Part shown: in pieces, positions 52,221-61,374 of the stretch | Numbering within the stretch: position 1 is the first letter of the stretch | Layout: the number at the start of each line of letters is the position of its first letter | Assembly: GCF_025336525.1 (NCBI RefSeq) | Contig: NZ_JAOCZP010000002.1 | Span: 682,001-746,000, forward strand | Length of the DNA stretch: 64,000 bases | Reading direction: 5' to 3' | DNA from: Chelativorans salis | Lineage (GTDB): Bacteria; Pseudomonadota; Alphaproteobacteria; Rhizobiales; Rhizobiaceae | Notes under the pieces: model-generated | Told to the model about the DNA's origin: nothing | The model's input: the letters and a program-made list of their open reading frames with translations, nothing else | Databases searched by the model: none | Made by a program: the position numbers and the translations under genes

Positions 52221-53159
52221 CTAGCGACGCCGGCGGGAGCCGCGGATCCCCCAACGCCGGTGGAACCACATCCACTGGCCGGGGTCGGCGCGCACCCATT
52301 CCTCCACCACGTCGTTCAGCTGCTGGGCCATGCGCTCGACGTCGACGGTGCCACCGGCATCGCGCGGCAGGTCGAGCTTCTCGCCCACCTCGAGGCGGAA
52401 GCGGCCGCCGGGCAGGCGGATGCAGTGGGCAGGATAGACGTCGCAGTCGTATTGGCGCGCCAGCTTGGGCACGAGCGGGCTCGTCTCGCATTCGCGGCCG
52501 AAGAACCGGGTGCGCACACCGCGCCTGAACTTCTGGTCGACCAGCACGCCGATATTGCCGTCGCTCTCAAGCACGCGGGCCAGCTGCAGCGCGGCGCCGG
52601 CGCGCGAGGGCAGAAGACCGCCCATGGAGTTGGTGCGGGTGCTGTGGATATAGTCGGCAATATAGGGGTTGTTCGGCGGGCGGAAGAGCGAGGTGACCTC
52701 AAGGCCGAATGTCGCCGCGGCGATCGGCAGGAACTCGAAATTGCCGAGGTGGCCGGTGAAGAAGATGTGCGGCCGCTTCTCCTCGCGCACGCGCCTGAAG
52801 ATCTCGGTGCCCGAAACCTCCACGCGGCCGGGCTTCGGGCTGTCCGGATCGAAGTCGAAGAGCTTGTCGAGGAACACGTACTCGACCGCGAGACGGGCCA
52901 TGTTCGCCCACATGTCGGAGGCGATGGCCTCGATCTCGGCTGACGATTTTTCCGGATAGGCCTTGCGCAAATTGTCGAGCGCCAGGCGGTGGCGACCGAC
53001 CAGCGGGCCGACCTTGCGGGCGACGCGCTCGGCAAAATTCAGCGCCTTGTCGGGTGGCAGGCGGCGCAGGACGGAAAGAACCGCGAGCGATATCTGTGCC
53101 GTCAGCCAGTGCTCGGCGGTCTTGAGGCGGCGGCCGATTTTCACGAGGAAGCGGTTCAT
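52221..53159 (-). CDS. lpxXL: Lipid A acyltransferase of the lpxXL type
   Basis: A 312-residue membrane-associated acyltransferase of the LpxL/HtrB family. The catalytic HX4E motif is His137-Glu142 (GHLGNFE), and the family segments VLVDQKF and WVRADPGQWMWFHRRW are present. Position as last gene of the acpXL cluster indicates LpxXL, which transfers a very-long-chain hydroxy fatty acid from AcpXL to lipid A. It lies 10 bp downstream of the dehydrogenase gene. Confidence 0.92.
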   Translation of the reverse strand: MNRFLVKIGRRLKTAEHWLTAQISLAVLSVLRRLPPDKALNFAERVARKVGPLVGRHRLALDNLRKAYPEKSSAEIEAIASDMWANMARLAVEYVFLDKLFDFDPDSPKPGRVEVSGTEIFRRVREEKRPHIFFTGHLGNFEFLPIAAATFGLEVTSLFRPPNNPYIADYIHSTRTNSMGGLLPSRAGAALQLARVLESDGNIGVLVDQKFRRGVRTRFFGRECETSPLVPKLARQYDCDVYPAHCIRLPGGRFRLEVGEKLDLPRDAGGTVDVERMAQQLNDVVEEWVRADPGQWMWFHRRWGIRGSRRRR

Positions 53160-53168
53160 GTGGCGGCG

Positions 53169-54197
53169 CTACTGAACGCGCAGGACGATCTTGCCGAAGA
53201 CGTCGCGGCCTTCCATGCGCTTCAGCGCGGTTTCGATTTCCTCGAGCCCCACCACCGTGTCGACCACCGGCGCAACGAGCCCGGCGGCCATCTTCTGCAT
53301 GGCATCTGCCATGTTCTCCATACGGCAGCCGAAGGAGCCAAAGATCTTCAACTGCTGCTGGAAGAGCTGCATCAGGTTCATGTTCGTCGAAACGCCCGAG
53401 GTGGAGCCGCAGGTGACGATCCGGCCGCCGCGCCTCAAGGACAGCATGGAGCCCGCCCAGGTGTCGGCGCCCACATGCTCGAAAACCACGTCGACGCCGC
53501 GCTTCTTCGTGATCTTGCGCACAGCCCCTTCGAAGCGGTCTTCGCGGTAATTGATGACGTGGTCGGCACCCAGCGCCTTCGCCCTCTCGATCTTTTCGTT
53601 CGAGCCGACGGTGGTGATGACGGTGCAGCCCATGCGCTTGGCAAGCTGGATGGCCGCCGACCCGATGCCGGAGCCGCCCGCATGCACCAGGATCGTCTCG
53701 CCCGGCTCCAGCTTCGCGTTGTCGAACAGCATATGCTCGACCGTGCCGAAGGTAACAGGGGCCACAGCGGCGCCGATCTCGTCCACCCCCGGCGGCGCGG
53801 GCACGAGCAGGCGCGCCGGCAGATTGATCTTTTCCTGGGCAAAACCGTCGAGATGGAAGCCGTGCACGCCGCCGACATTCTCGCACAGATTGTCGCGCCC
53901 CTCGCGGCACGGACGGCACAGCCCGCAGGTGTGCGCGCCGTAGATGGAGACGAGCTGACCGGGAAGCAGGCCCGCAACGCCGGCTCCAACGGCATCGACG
54001 ATACCGGAAGCCTCCGCCCCCACCACCAGCGGCAGCTTGCGCTTGGCGAAAGCCATGCCGCGCCAGCCCCAGACGTCGATGTGGTTGAGCGCGACGGCGG
54101 CAACCCGCACCGTCACCTCGCCCTGTCCGGGCGGAGGAGGGGGCGGAATGTCGGCGATTTCGAGCTGGCGATCGGCGACCAGTTGCAATGCGCGCAT
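53169..54197 (-). CDS. Zinc-type alcohol dehydrogenase-like protein of the lipid A VLCFA cluster
   Basis: A 342-residue MDR-family oxidoreductase. It has the structural zinc site CGLCRPCREGRDNLC (about 91-105), a Rossmann domain with VHAGGSGIGSAAIQLAK, and the GADHVINY segment. In rhizobia the equivalent gene (adhXL) lies between fabF1 and lpxXL and is needed for full VLCFA synthesis; whether it acts as an enoyl reductase is not settled. Spacing is 33 bp to fabF1 and 10 bp to lpxXL. Confidence 0.9.
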   Translation of the reverse strand: MRALQLVADRQLEIADIPPPPPPGQGEVTVRVAAVALNHIDVWGWRGMAFAKRKLPLVVGAEASGIVDAVGAGVAGLLPGQLVSIYGAHTCGLCRPCREGRDNLCENVGGVHGFHLDGFAQEKINLPARLLVPAPPGVDEIGAAVAPVTFGTVEHMLFDNAKLEPGETILVHAGGSGIGSAAIQLAKRMGCTVITTVGSNEKIERAKALGADHVINYREDRFEGAVRKITKKRGVDVVFEHVGADTWAGSMLSLRRGGRIVTCGSTSGVSTNMNLMQLFQQQLKIFGSFGCRMENMADAMQKMAAGLVAPVVDTVVGLEEIETALKRMEGRDVFGKIVLRVQ

Positions 54198-54230
54198 GAA
54201 GTATCGGCCTCGTCTGATGAGACGGGTCGC

Positions 54231-55499
54231 TTAGCCCGCTTCGCGCGCCATGACAAGGCAGGTGTTCTGGCCGCCGAAACCGAAGGAGTTGGACAAAACC
54301 GTCGCCACGTCCGCCTGGCGCTTCACGTTCGGCACCACGTCGAGCTCGATCGCCGGGTCGGGGATCTCGTAGTTGATGGTCGGCGGGATGACGCCCTCGC
54401 GCATGGTGAGGATCGAGAAGACCGCCTCGACCGCACCGGCGGCCGAAAGCGTGTGGCCGATCATCGACTTATTGGAGGAGATGGGCACGGTCGGCATGCG
54501 AGGCCCGAAGACGGTCGACAGCGACAGATGCTCCATCTTGTCGTTCTCCGGCGTCGAGGTGCCGTGCGCGTTGATATACTCGATCTCGTCCTCCGACATG
54601 CCGGCGTCGGAAAGGGCGGCGCGCACGGCGGCGATGGCCGGTGAGCCGTCGGGCTTTGACCGCGTGCGGTGGAAGTCGTCCGCCTTCTCGCCGCAGCCGC
54701 GCATGATGCCGAGGATTTCCGCTCCCCGGGCGATGGCGCTTTCCAGCGATTCGAGCACCATCGCGCCCGAGCCCTCGGCCAGCACGAAGCCGCTGCGGTC
54801 CTTCGAGAAGGGCTTTGAAGCCTTCTCTGGCACGTCGTTCTGGGTCGTCAGCGCCGAAAGAAGCGAGAAGCGGATGAGTGCCTCGGCCGTCGCCGAACCG
54901 TCGGAGCCGATCGCCAGCGCCCGGTCGCACTCACCACGGCGGATCGCCTCTATGCCAAGCTGGATGGCCGTGGCGCCGGAGGCGCAGGCTGTCGAGAGCG
55001 TGATCGGCAGGCCGCGTGTGCCGTATTTCTCCGCCATCCTGTCGGCGATGGTGGCGAACTGGCTCTCGCCGAAAAGCTCCGCCTCATCGGCCTCGCGCGC
55101 CGCCTCGATCAGGCTGCGCCAGTCGCCCGCGCGTTGCGACTGCGCGTAAAGGCGCAGCCGGTGATGCCAGTCGATCTCCACGGGAGGGGCGGCAAGAAAC
55201 AGCGGGCCGCCGAAATCGGCGGCGGGAAGGCCGGCTTCGCCCACCGCTTCCTCGGCCGCAAGGTCGGCCAGCGCGTAGGTGAGGGGGCTTGCCCCGCGTT
55301 TGCTCTCGGGCAGGAAATCGACAGTGCCTGCGATGGTGGTGGCCAGGTGGCTGGTGGGAAAGCGGGTGATCGGATGGATGCCCGAGCGCCCGCTCGTCAG
55401 CGCCGCCCAATTCTCGTCCTTGCCCTGGCCGAGTGAAGTGACCACGCCCATGCCGGTGACGGCGACAAGCGGCCTTCCGAAGCTGTCGGCTGTCTTCAT
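54231..55499 (-). CDS. fabF1XL: Beta-ketoacyl-ACP synthase FabF1 of the acpXL cluster (catalytic)
   Basis: A 422-residue KAS II-type condensing enzyme. The Cys172-His312-His349 triad is intact (TACASG, NAHGTSTPEND, MIGHTLSAAG). It extends acyl chains on AcpXL in very-long-chain fatty acid synthesis. Its partner FabF2 upstream lacks the active-site cysteine, so this is the catalytic subunit if they form a heterodimer. The genes are 41 bp apart. Confidence 0.93.
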   Translation of the reverse strand: MKTADSFGRPLVAVTGMGVVTSLGQGKDENWAALTSGRSGIHPITRFPTSHLATTIAGTVDFLPESKRGASPLTYALADLAAEEAVGEAGLPAADFGGPLFLAAPPVEIDWHHRLRLYAQSQRAGDWRSLIEAAREADEAELFGESQFATIADRMAEKYGTRGLPITLSTACASGATAIQLGIEAIRRGECDRALAIGSDGSATAEALIRFSLLSALTTQNDVPEKASKPFSKDRSGFVLAEGSGAMVLESLESAIARGAEILGIMRGCGEKADDFHRTRSKPDGSPAIAAVRAALSDAGMSEDEIEYINAHGTSTPENDKMEHLSLSTVFGPRMPTVPISSNKSMIGHTLSAAGAVEAVFSILTMREGVIPPTINYEIPDPAIELDVVPNVKRQADVATVLSNSFGFGGQNTCLVMAREAG

Positions 55500-55540
55500 G
55501 CTTTCTTCCTCAGGCCCCTACTTCTTCAGGCACCTATTCC

Positions 55541-56725
55541 TCAGACCTTGACTACGAGCCCCATGCCCTCGAAGCAGTTGTAGCCGACTGCGGTGGCGAG
55601 CACTGCCTCCGGGGTGTCCTCGAAGGGCCGCTCGCCCTCCGCAAACGCGGGATAGGCCTCTCCGTGATGAACAGCGAGGGCGGCAAGCGCTACGGCGAAG
55701 GGGAACTGTGCCTCCTTCATATGTCCGGTAAGCGAAGAGAAGCCGCGTGCTGTGACATTTCCGCGGCCATCGAGCGCGGCTTTTTCGGCCTTCGTCACCT
55801 CGTGCGCACCAGAGGCGCCGGAGATGGCCAGCATGGGCGCATCGCTATCCGACAGCCCGCTCACCATACTCTCCAGCGCTTCCTGCAAGCCATCGCCGCC
55901 GCGCCGCGCCCGGCCGGATGTGACGGGGCCGATCGCCGCGTAGGCGCTACGGCCGCGCTTCTCAGCGTGCTCGCGCGATTCCAGCACCAGGAAGGCCGCG
56001 CCCGAGCCGGTGATGACGCCGCCGCCGTCCTCCGGTCGCCGCTGCCAGAGCGGAGACCAGCCGCCCCGCTGCAGATAGCGGCCGAGCTCGTAGGCGAGAA
56101 GCATGTCGGGATGCTCGGTCTGGAACGCCGCGCCCACCAAAAGGTGGCTCGACTGGCCCGAGCGGATGCGCGCGGCCGCCGTCTCGATCGCCGAAACGCC
56201 GGCGCCCTCCTCGCCCATGAAGGTGCGCGAGGAGCCGGTGACCTTGTGGACGATGGAGATGTTGCCGGCCAGAAGATTGGAAAGCTGGGCCAGGAACAGG
56301 GTCGGCCTCAGCTCCGTCGTCAGCTTCTCGTTCAAAAGCACGTCGTGATCGTTGCGGGTGAGCGATGTGTCGAGGATGTCCTGGTCGACGTCGACATCGC
56401 GCTCGCCACCGCCGGCTGCCACCACCATGTCCATGGAGGCACACAGCGCCTCGTCGTCTTTCATGCCGGCATCGTCTAGTGCCAGCCCCGCCGTGTAGGT
56501 GCCGAGGCGCTGCCAGGTTTCCATCTGCCGCTGGTCGCCGCGCTTGGGGATCTGCGTGCTCCAGTCGATCTCCGGCAAAGGATGAACCGTATAGGGAGCG
56601 AAGCGCTCGCCGTTAAGAACCGGCTTCGGCGCCGCACCCGTCAGCGCCTGCCAGTGCGCGTCGACGCCCAGGCCCAGCGATGAGACGACGCCTATCCCGG
56701 TGATGACCACGTCCGTCGGGTTCAT
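55541..56725 (-). CDS. fabF2XL: FabF2-like protein of the acpXL cluster, active-site cysteine missing
   Basis: A 394-residue KAS-fold protein. The N-terminal DVVITGIGVVSSLGLGVD is conserved, but the site that carries Cys in FabF1 reads TGSSRTFMG (about 163-171), so the nucleophile position aligns with Thr168. The second histidine region (LTGHMKEAQFP) is kept in part. It therefore resembles a chain length factor rather than a working synthase. ATG 56725 begins the conserved fold; the frame is open to 56779 within the acpXL coding region. Confidence 0.88.
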   Translation of the reverse strand: MNPTDVVITGIGVVSSLGLGVDAHWQALTGAAPKPVLNGERFAPYTVHPLPEIDWSTQIPKRGDQRQMETWQRLGTYTAGLALDDAGMKDDEALCASMDMVVAAGGGERDVDVDQDILDTSLTRNDHDVLLNEKLTTELRPTLFLAQLSNLLAGNISIVHKVTGSSRTFMGEEGAGVSAIETAAARIRSGQSSHLLVGAAFQTEHPDMLLAYELGRYLQRGGWSPLWQRRPEDGGGVITGSGAAFLVLESREHAEKRGRSAYAAIGPVTSGRARRGGDGLQEALESMVSGLSDSDAPMLAISGASGAHEVTKAEKAALDGRGNVTARGFSSLTGHMKEAQFPFAVALAALAVHHGEAYPAFAEGERPFEDTPEAVLATAVGYNCFEGMGLVVKV

Positions 56726-56759
56726 GTCGCCTCGCTGCGGTTCGGATATCGGCGCGTGC

Positions 56760-57041
56760 TCAGGCAGCCTTGGCGGCAACCAGGCCGTCGATCTTGGAGC
56801 ACAGGTTCTTCATGACGAAGTACTCCTCGGTCGCGACCTTTCCGTCATTGACTTCCTGCGTCCACTGCTCGAGCGGCACCTTGATGCCGAACTCCTTGTC
56901 GATCGCGAAGACGATGTCCAGGAAGTCCAGGCTGTCGATGCCGAGATCGTCGATGGTGTGGCTTTCAAGAGTAATCTTGTCGCGGTCGATCTCGCTCGTT
57001 TCAGCGATGATGTCGGCAACCTTGTCAAATGTCGTCGTCAC
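56760..57041 (-). CDS. acpXL: Acyl carrier protein AcpXL
   Basis: A 93-residue acyl carrier protein dedicated to very-long-chain fatty acids for lipid A. The phosphopantetheine serine is Ser37 in [14 protein letters not shown]. The acidic helix II region and the C-terminal extension ([16 protein letters not shown]) match rhizobial AcpXL, which is longer than housekeeping AcpP. It is the first gene of acpXL-fabF2-fabF1-adh-lpxXL; the gap to fabF2 is 34 bp. Confidence 0.95.
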   Translation of the reverse strand: MTTTFDKVADIIAETSEIDRDKITLESHTIDDLGIDSLDFLDIVFAIDKEFGIKVPLEQWTQEVNDGKVATEEYFVMKNLCSKIDGLVAAKAA

Positions 57042-57143
57042 TGCGGTTCCCTCGATGTGGGGATTCGGTTCTATGTGTGCGCCGGCTGTCTAATCGGTTT
57101 TTAACGGCAGGAAAAGGGCAGTCGCGCTCAATCCGGGGGGATG

Positions 57144-57698
57144 TTAGTTGAAGGTGACGCGACCCGCTACTCTGACCGCATCGCCCGAGCGCGAAAGAAC
57201 GACTGCCTCGCCCTCCCGCGGCCGGATATTGGCGATCGCCTCGATGTTGGCTTCGTGTGTCACCATGATGAGATTTCCTGAGCCGCCGTAGTTGAGGATG
57301 TGCTCCATCATGGCCTCTATCTGCGCGTCGGCCGCTTCCGGGTCGGGAGCCAGTGCGTCCAGCGCGTCGAACGTCTCGATCGGGCTGTCACGGAAGGCGA
57401 TGTCGGCGGTTTCCCTGGCGCGGCAGTAGCGGCTGCTCAGTACCCTTTCGATGGGCGCGGCGCGGGCGTAGAAGAGCGCACCCATCCGGCGGGCCTGCTG
57501 CCGTCCCTGGTCGGAGAGATTGCGCTGGGTGGAGCAGTTCTCCAGCTCGAAATTCGCAGGATCACCGCTGCCGGGCGCATGGGCATGGTTGACGAGCACC
57601 ACCTGGCCGCCGTTCCGCAACAGCGCCCATGCCGCTTCCGTCGCCTCCGCGGTTGCCACCGCAAAAAGCATGAAAAATGCGATGGCGATACGAAGCAT
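57144..57698 (-). CDS. Histidine phosphatase-like exported protein, first catalytic Arg replaced
   Basis: A 184-residue protein with a signal peptide (residues about 1-20, MLRIAIAFFMLFAVATAEAT). The domain has the histidine phosphatase fold: LSDQGRQQARRMG, VLSSRYCRARETAD and the second catalytic motif VTHEANIEAI. The first motif, normally RHG or RHA, reads NHAHAPGSGDP (Asn37-His38). The nucleophilic His remains but the phosphate-binding Arg is lost, so activity may be weak or altered. It is alone, 102 bp downstream of the acpXL start. Confidence 0.85.
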   Translation of the reverse strand: MLRIAIAFFMLFAVATAEATEAAWALLRNGGQVVLVNHAHAPGSGDPANFELENCSTQRNLSDQGRQQARRMGALFYARAAPIERVLSSRYCRARETADIAFRDSPIETFDALDALAPDPEAADAQIEAMMEHILNYGGSGNLIMVTHEANIEAIANIRPREGEAVVLSRSGDAVRVAGRVTFN

Positions 57699-57827
57699 TC
57701 ATCCCTCCGGAGTTGTCTTACTCATATAGGAGTATGGCAAGCCGGTAAGCAATCACGGCGTTTTCAACTGTGCATTCCCGGCGCGCCTGCTTGCCGTTCC
57801 TCACCCGGTGCCATAAAGCCGGGGCCG

Positions 57828-58775
57828 ATGTCCCCCCTCGTCGAAACAATCGCTTTCGTCTTCTCACTCGTCGCGCTCGGCTATGCCAGCGGCTGGTTCG
57901 GGCTGCTCAAGCAGGAGACCGGCGCGGCCTTGTCGGATTTCACCGTCTCCGTCGCCGTGCCGCTTCTGCTTTTCAGGACCATGGCCGGCGCCGATTTCGG
58001 CGGCAGCCTGCCGGCTAGCCTCTGGCTGTCCTATTTCACCGCCGTTGCCATAACCTGGCTCGTCGGGTTGCTTGCGGTGATCCACGTTTTCGGCCGCGAC
58101 AACCGCGCCGCCGTCGTCGGCGGAATGGCGGCGAGCTTTTCGAACCTGGTGCTCCTGGGCATTCCCTTCATGCTCGGGGTCTACGGCCAGGAGGGGTTCG
58201 AGATCCTGTCGCTCATCGTCTCCATCCACTTGCCGGTCATGATCGGCACCTCCATCGTGCTGTTCGGCTGGCTGGGCGGGGAGGGGGCACCGAAGGGTTT
58301 TGCCGGCGCGGTGCGCGACTTTGTGCGCAGCATGGCGTCGAGCCCGCTCATCGTCGGTATCGCCGCAGGGCTTCTGTGGCGCCTTTCGGGCATGGAAATG
58401 CCGTCGCTGATGACGCGGCTGGTGGATGCGCTGGCCAATGTTGCGGGCCCGGTGGCACTGTTCGCCATGGGGCTGGGGCTCAGGCGCTATGGCATCACCG
58501 GCAATGTGCGCCCGGCGCTCGCTGTGGCGGCGCTCAAGCTTTTCCTGATGCCCGGCCTGGCGCTCGTCATGGCCAAGCTGACGGGCCTGCCGCCGATGAG
58601 CGCGAAAGTGGTGGTGGCCGCCGCCTCGCTGCCTTCCGGCGTCAATCCCTATCTCATCGCCATGCGCTTCGGCACGGGCCAGGCGCTGTCGTCGAACGCC
58701 ATGAGCATCGGCACCGCCGCAGCCGTTCTCACCACGGCTTTCTGGCTGTCGGTGGCGGAGTGGGTATTCGGCTGA
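57828..58775 (+). CDS. AEC-family transporter
   Basis: A 315-residue permease of the auxin efflux carrier family with about ten membrane helices, starting VETIAFVFSLVALGYASGWF. The characteristic kinked segments GMAASFSNLVLLGIPFML and AASLPSGVNPYLIAMRFG are present. Substrates of bacterial AEC transporters range from malonate to small dicarboxylates and are not predictable here. ATG 57828 is the start of the first helix; the longer frame overlaps the opposite-strand gene. Confidence 0.88.
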   Translation: MSPLVETIAFVFSLVALGYASGWFGLLKQETGAALSDFTVSVAVPLLLFRTMAGADFGGSLPASLWLSYFTAVAITWLVGLLAVIHVFGRDNRAAVVGGMAASFSNLVLLGIPFMLGVYGQEGFEILSLIVSIHLPVMIGTSIVLFGWLGGEGAPKGFAGAVRDFVRSMASSPLIVGIAAGLLWRLSGMEMPSLMTRLVDALANVAGPVALFAMGLGLRRYGITGNVRPALAVAALKLFLMPGLALVMAKLTGLPPMSAKVVVAAASLPSGVNPYLIAMRFGTGQALSSNAMSIGTAAAVLTTAFWLSVAEWVFG

Positions 58776-58908
58776 TGGCCGCCTGCAATCGATGTGCTGG
58801 CCCAGCCGGCCAGCATGGACAGGTTCTAGCCGCAGCCTGGAAAGTGCACCAGTCTCGGGGTAATCCCCGTGAAAAGCCAACCGCGCCCTCCGGCGCGAAG
58901 GAGGAAGA

Positions 58909-60366
58909 ATGCTCAAGAAGACCAGTCATTTCATGCGCGAGGCGAATTTCATCGGCGGTGCATGGGTCGAGGCGGATTCGGGAGCCACGATCGAAGTCGT
59001 CAACCCCGCCACCCGGCAGACGATCGGTACGGTGCCGAAATGCGGCCGTGCCGAGACCCGGCGCGCCATCGAGGCCGCCGAGGAAGCCTTCCACTCCTGG
59101 AAGAAGACCTCCGCCAACGACCGTGCCAAGCTCCTGCGCAAGCTGCACGATGCGATTTTGGACAATCAGGAGGCGCTGGCCGAGCTGCTGGTCATGGAGC
59201 AGGGCAAGCCGCTTGCCGAGGCCCGCGCCGAGGTCGGCATGTCGGCGGCCTATGTGCTGTGGTATGCCGAGGAGGGACGGCGCGTCTATGGCGACGTCGT
59301 GCCTTCGCCCTGGGCCGACCGGCGCATTCTCGTCACCAAGGAGCCCGTGGGCGTCATCGGCGCCATCACGCCATGGAACTTCCCGTCCTCCATGCTTGCG
59401 CGTAAGATCGGCCCCGCACTTGCCGCCGGCTGCACGGCCGTCGCCAAGCCGGCCTCTCAGACACCCTATTCGGGGCTTGCCTTGGGCGTGCTCGCCGAGG
59501 AGGCGGGCTTTCCGGCCGGCGTCGTCAACATCGTCACCGGCTCGGCATCGGAGATCGGCGACGAGCTGACGGAAAACCCGCTGGTGCGCAAGATCACCTT
59601 CACCGGCTCCACAGAGGTCGGCAAGGTCCTCATCCAGAAGTCCGCCGGTACCGTCAAGAAGGTGTCGATGGAGCTCGGCGGCAACGCGCCCTTCCTCGTC
59701 TTCGACGACGCCGGCGTGGAGCGCGCGGTCGAAGGCGCGGTGGCGGCGAAGTACCGCAATTCCGGCCAGACCTGCGTGTGCACCAACCGTTTCTTCGTGC
59801 AGGAAGGCATTTACGATCGCTTCGTGGAGAAGCTCGTCGAGGCGACCAACAGGCTCAAGGTCGGCTCCGGCCTTGAAGACGGCACGCAGCAAGGGCCGCT
59901 GATCGACGAGAAGGCGGTCGAGAAGGTCGAGGAACTGATCGCCGACGCCGCGGAAAAGGGCGGTAAGGTGGTGGCCGGCGGCAAGCGGCACTCGCTCGGC
60001 GGCACCTTCTTCGAGCCGACGGTGATCGCCGAGGCCTCGCCGGAGATGCGCTTCATGCAGGAGGAGATATTCGGCCCCGTCTCGCCCATCTTCCGCTTCC
60101 ACGAGGAAGAGGAGGCCGTCAAGCTTGCCAACGACACCGCTTTCGGCCTCGCCTGCTATTTCTACACGGCCGATCTCGGCCGCGCCTTCCGCGTGATGGA
60201 GGGACTGAAATACGGCCTCATCGGCGTCAACGAGGGCATCATCACCACCGTTGAGGCGCCGTTCGGCGGTCTTAAGGAGTCCGGCCTCGGCAAGGAAGGC
60301 GGCCACCAGGGCATCGAGGATTATCTCGATACCAAATATGTCTGCATCGGCGGGCTGGGGCTGTAG
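58909..60366 (+). CDS. gabD: NAD(P)-dependent aldehyde dehydrogenase, succinate-semialdehyde dehydrogenase-like
   Basis: A 485-residue ALDH. The general base Glu255 (MELGGNAP) and catalytic Cys289 (SGQTCVC) are in place, along with the ITPWNFPSSML cofactor segment and FTGSTEVGK. Similarity is greatest to GabD, which oxidises succinate semialdehyde, but closely related aldehydes are possible. AAGGAGG stands upstream of the start. It is adjacent to a convergent KdgK-like kinase, with no gabT in the window. Confidence 0.9.
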   Translation: MLKKTSHFMREANFIGGAWVEADSGATIEVVNPATRQTIGTVPKCGRAETRRAIEAAEEAFHSWKKTSANDRAKLLRKLHDAILDNQEALAELLVMEQGKPLAEARAEVGMSAAYVLWYAEEGRRVYGDVVPSPWADRRILVTKEPVGVIGAITPWNFPSSMLARKIGPALAAGCTAVAKPASQTPYSGLALGVLAEEAGFPAGVVNIVTGSASEIGDELTENPLVRKITFTGSTEVGKVLIQKSAGTVKKVSMELGGNAPFLVFDDAGVERAVEGAVAAKYRNSGQTCVCTNRFFVQEGIYDRFVEKLVEATNRLKVGSGLEDGTQQGPLIDEKAVEKVEELIADAAEKGGKVVAGGKRHSLGGTFFEPTVIAEASPEMRFMQEEIFGPVSPIFRFHEEEEAVKLANDTAFGLACYFYTADLGRAFRVMEGLKYGLIGVNEGIITTVEAPFGGLKESGLGKEGGHQGIEDYLDTKYVCIGGLGL

Positions 60367-60370
60367 CCGC

Positions 60371-61300
60371 TCAGGCCCGGGCAAAGGCCTCCCGCAGCAC
60401 CGAAAACGGCGCCAGCGCGCCGTGCACCTGAATGACCGCGGCCGCCACGTTGTGGCCGCGGCGGACGGCCCGCTCCGGCTCGTCGCCGGCCAGCCTGCTA
60501 GCCAGATAGGCGCCGTTGAAGGAATCGCCGGCGCCGGTCGTGTCCACCGGATCGGCCACTACAATCGCGGGAATGGAGGCCTCTCTGCCGCCGGCCGAGA
60601 GGAAAGTCGCCCCCGCCCCGTTCTTGATGGCGATCTCGCTCACGCCGGCCTGCGCCAACCGCCGCACCGCCGCCGCCGGATTCGGGTCGTCGTATAGCTC
60701 CGCCTCGTCGGGAAAGGTGGGCAGCGCGATGTCCGAGACGGCGAGGGCGGCATCGACCGCCGCCCGCGCGGCCTCGGGCGAAGTCCAGAGGCGCGGCCGG
60801 TAGTTGGGGTCGAAGGCGATGCGGCTACCGCCCTTGCGTGCCGCCTCGAGCGCCGCGATCAGCGTCTTTCGCGCCGGCTCCTCGAGAATTGCCAAAGTGA
60901 TTCCGGAAAAATAGACAAGAACCTGGTTTTCCAGGGTTTTTTCCAATGCTTTCGGGTCGTCCGCCAGACACCTTGCAGCCGAATCCGCACGCCAATAGGT
61001 GAACGAGCGCTCCGCACCGTCGAGCGTGATGGCATAAAGGCCGGGGCGCCTTCCCTGAATGACCGGGCTCGCCGCGGTGCCGATGCCATGGTCCGCAAAG
61101 AATTTCCTCTGCTCGGCGGAGAAGGGATCGTCGCCGAAGGCGCTGACATAGTCGGCCGCGACCGATTCCGGCGTCAGCGCGCGCATGGCCCACAGCGTGT
61201 TGAAGGTGTCGCCGGCATGCCCCATGCGCCAATTGCCGCCGCTGCCGCCGGAAAGCTCCAGCATGCACTCACCCACCGACGCGACACCGCCCTTTTCCAT
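60371..61300 (-). CDS. kdgK: PfkB-family sugar kinase, 2-dehydro-3-deoxygluconokinase-like
   Basis: A 309-residue ribokinase-fold kinase. The N-terminal ASVGECMLELSGG with GHAGDTFNTLWAMRA matches KdgK, and the active site DTTGAGDSFNGAYLASR is intact. It would phosphorylate 2-keto-3-deoxygluconate in Entner-Doudoroff-type hexuronate breakdown. The pathway partner genes are not in this window. The frame is open upstream to 61528, but ATG 61300 begins the conserved motif. Confidence 0.88.
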   Translation of the reverse strand: MEKGGVASVGECMLELSGGSGGNWRMGHAGDTFNTLWAMRALTPESVAADYVSAFGDDPFSAEQRKFFADHGIGTAASPVIQGRRPGLYAITLDGAERSFTYWRADSAARCLADDPKALEKTLENQVLVYFSGITLAILEEPARKTLIAALEAARKGGSRIAFDPNYRPRLWTSPEAARAAVDAALAVSDIALPTFPDEAELYDDPNPAAAVRRLAQAGVSEIAIKNGAGATFLSAGGREASIPAIVVADPVDTTGAGDSFNGAYLASRLAGDEPERAVRRGHNVAAAVIQVHGALAPFSVLREAFARA

Positions 61301-61374
61301 ACGCTTTCCCTCGCTCGAACTCCGCGTCGCGCATAGCATGTTCCGGGGGGAGGGCAAATGGCCACCAGGGGTAG

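Noticed and set aside
53169-54644. A 551-codon plus-strand frame across the zinc dehydrogenase gene (52989-54644).
   Set aside because: It is the complement of the well-supported lpxXL, adhXL and fabF1 coding regions and has no domain of its own.
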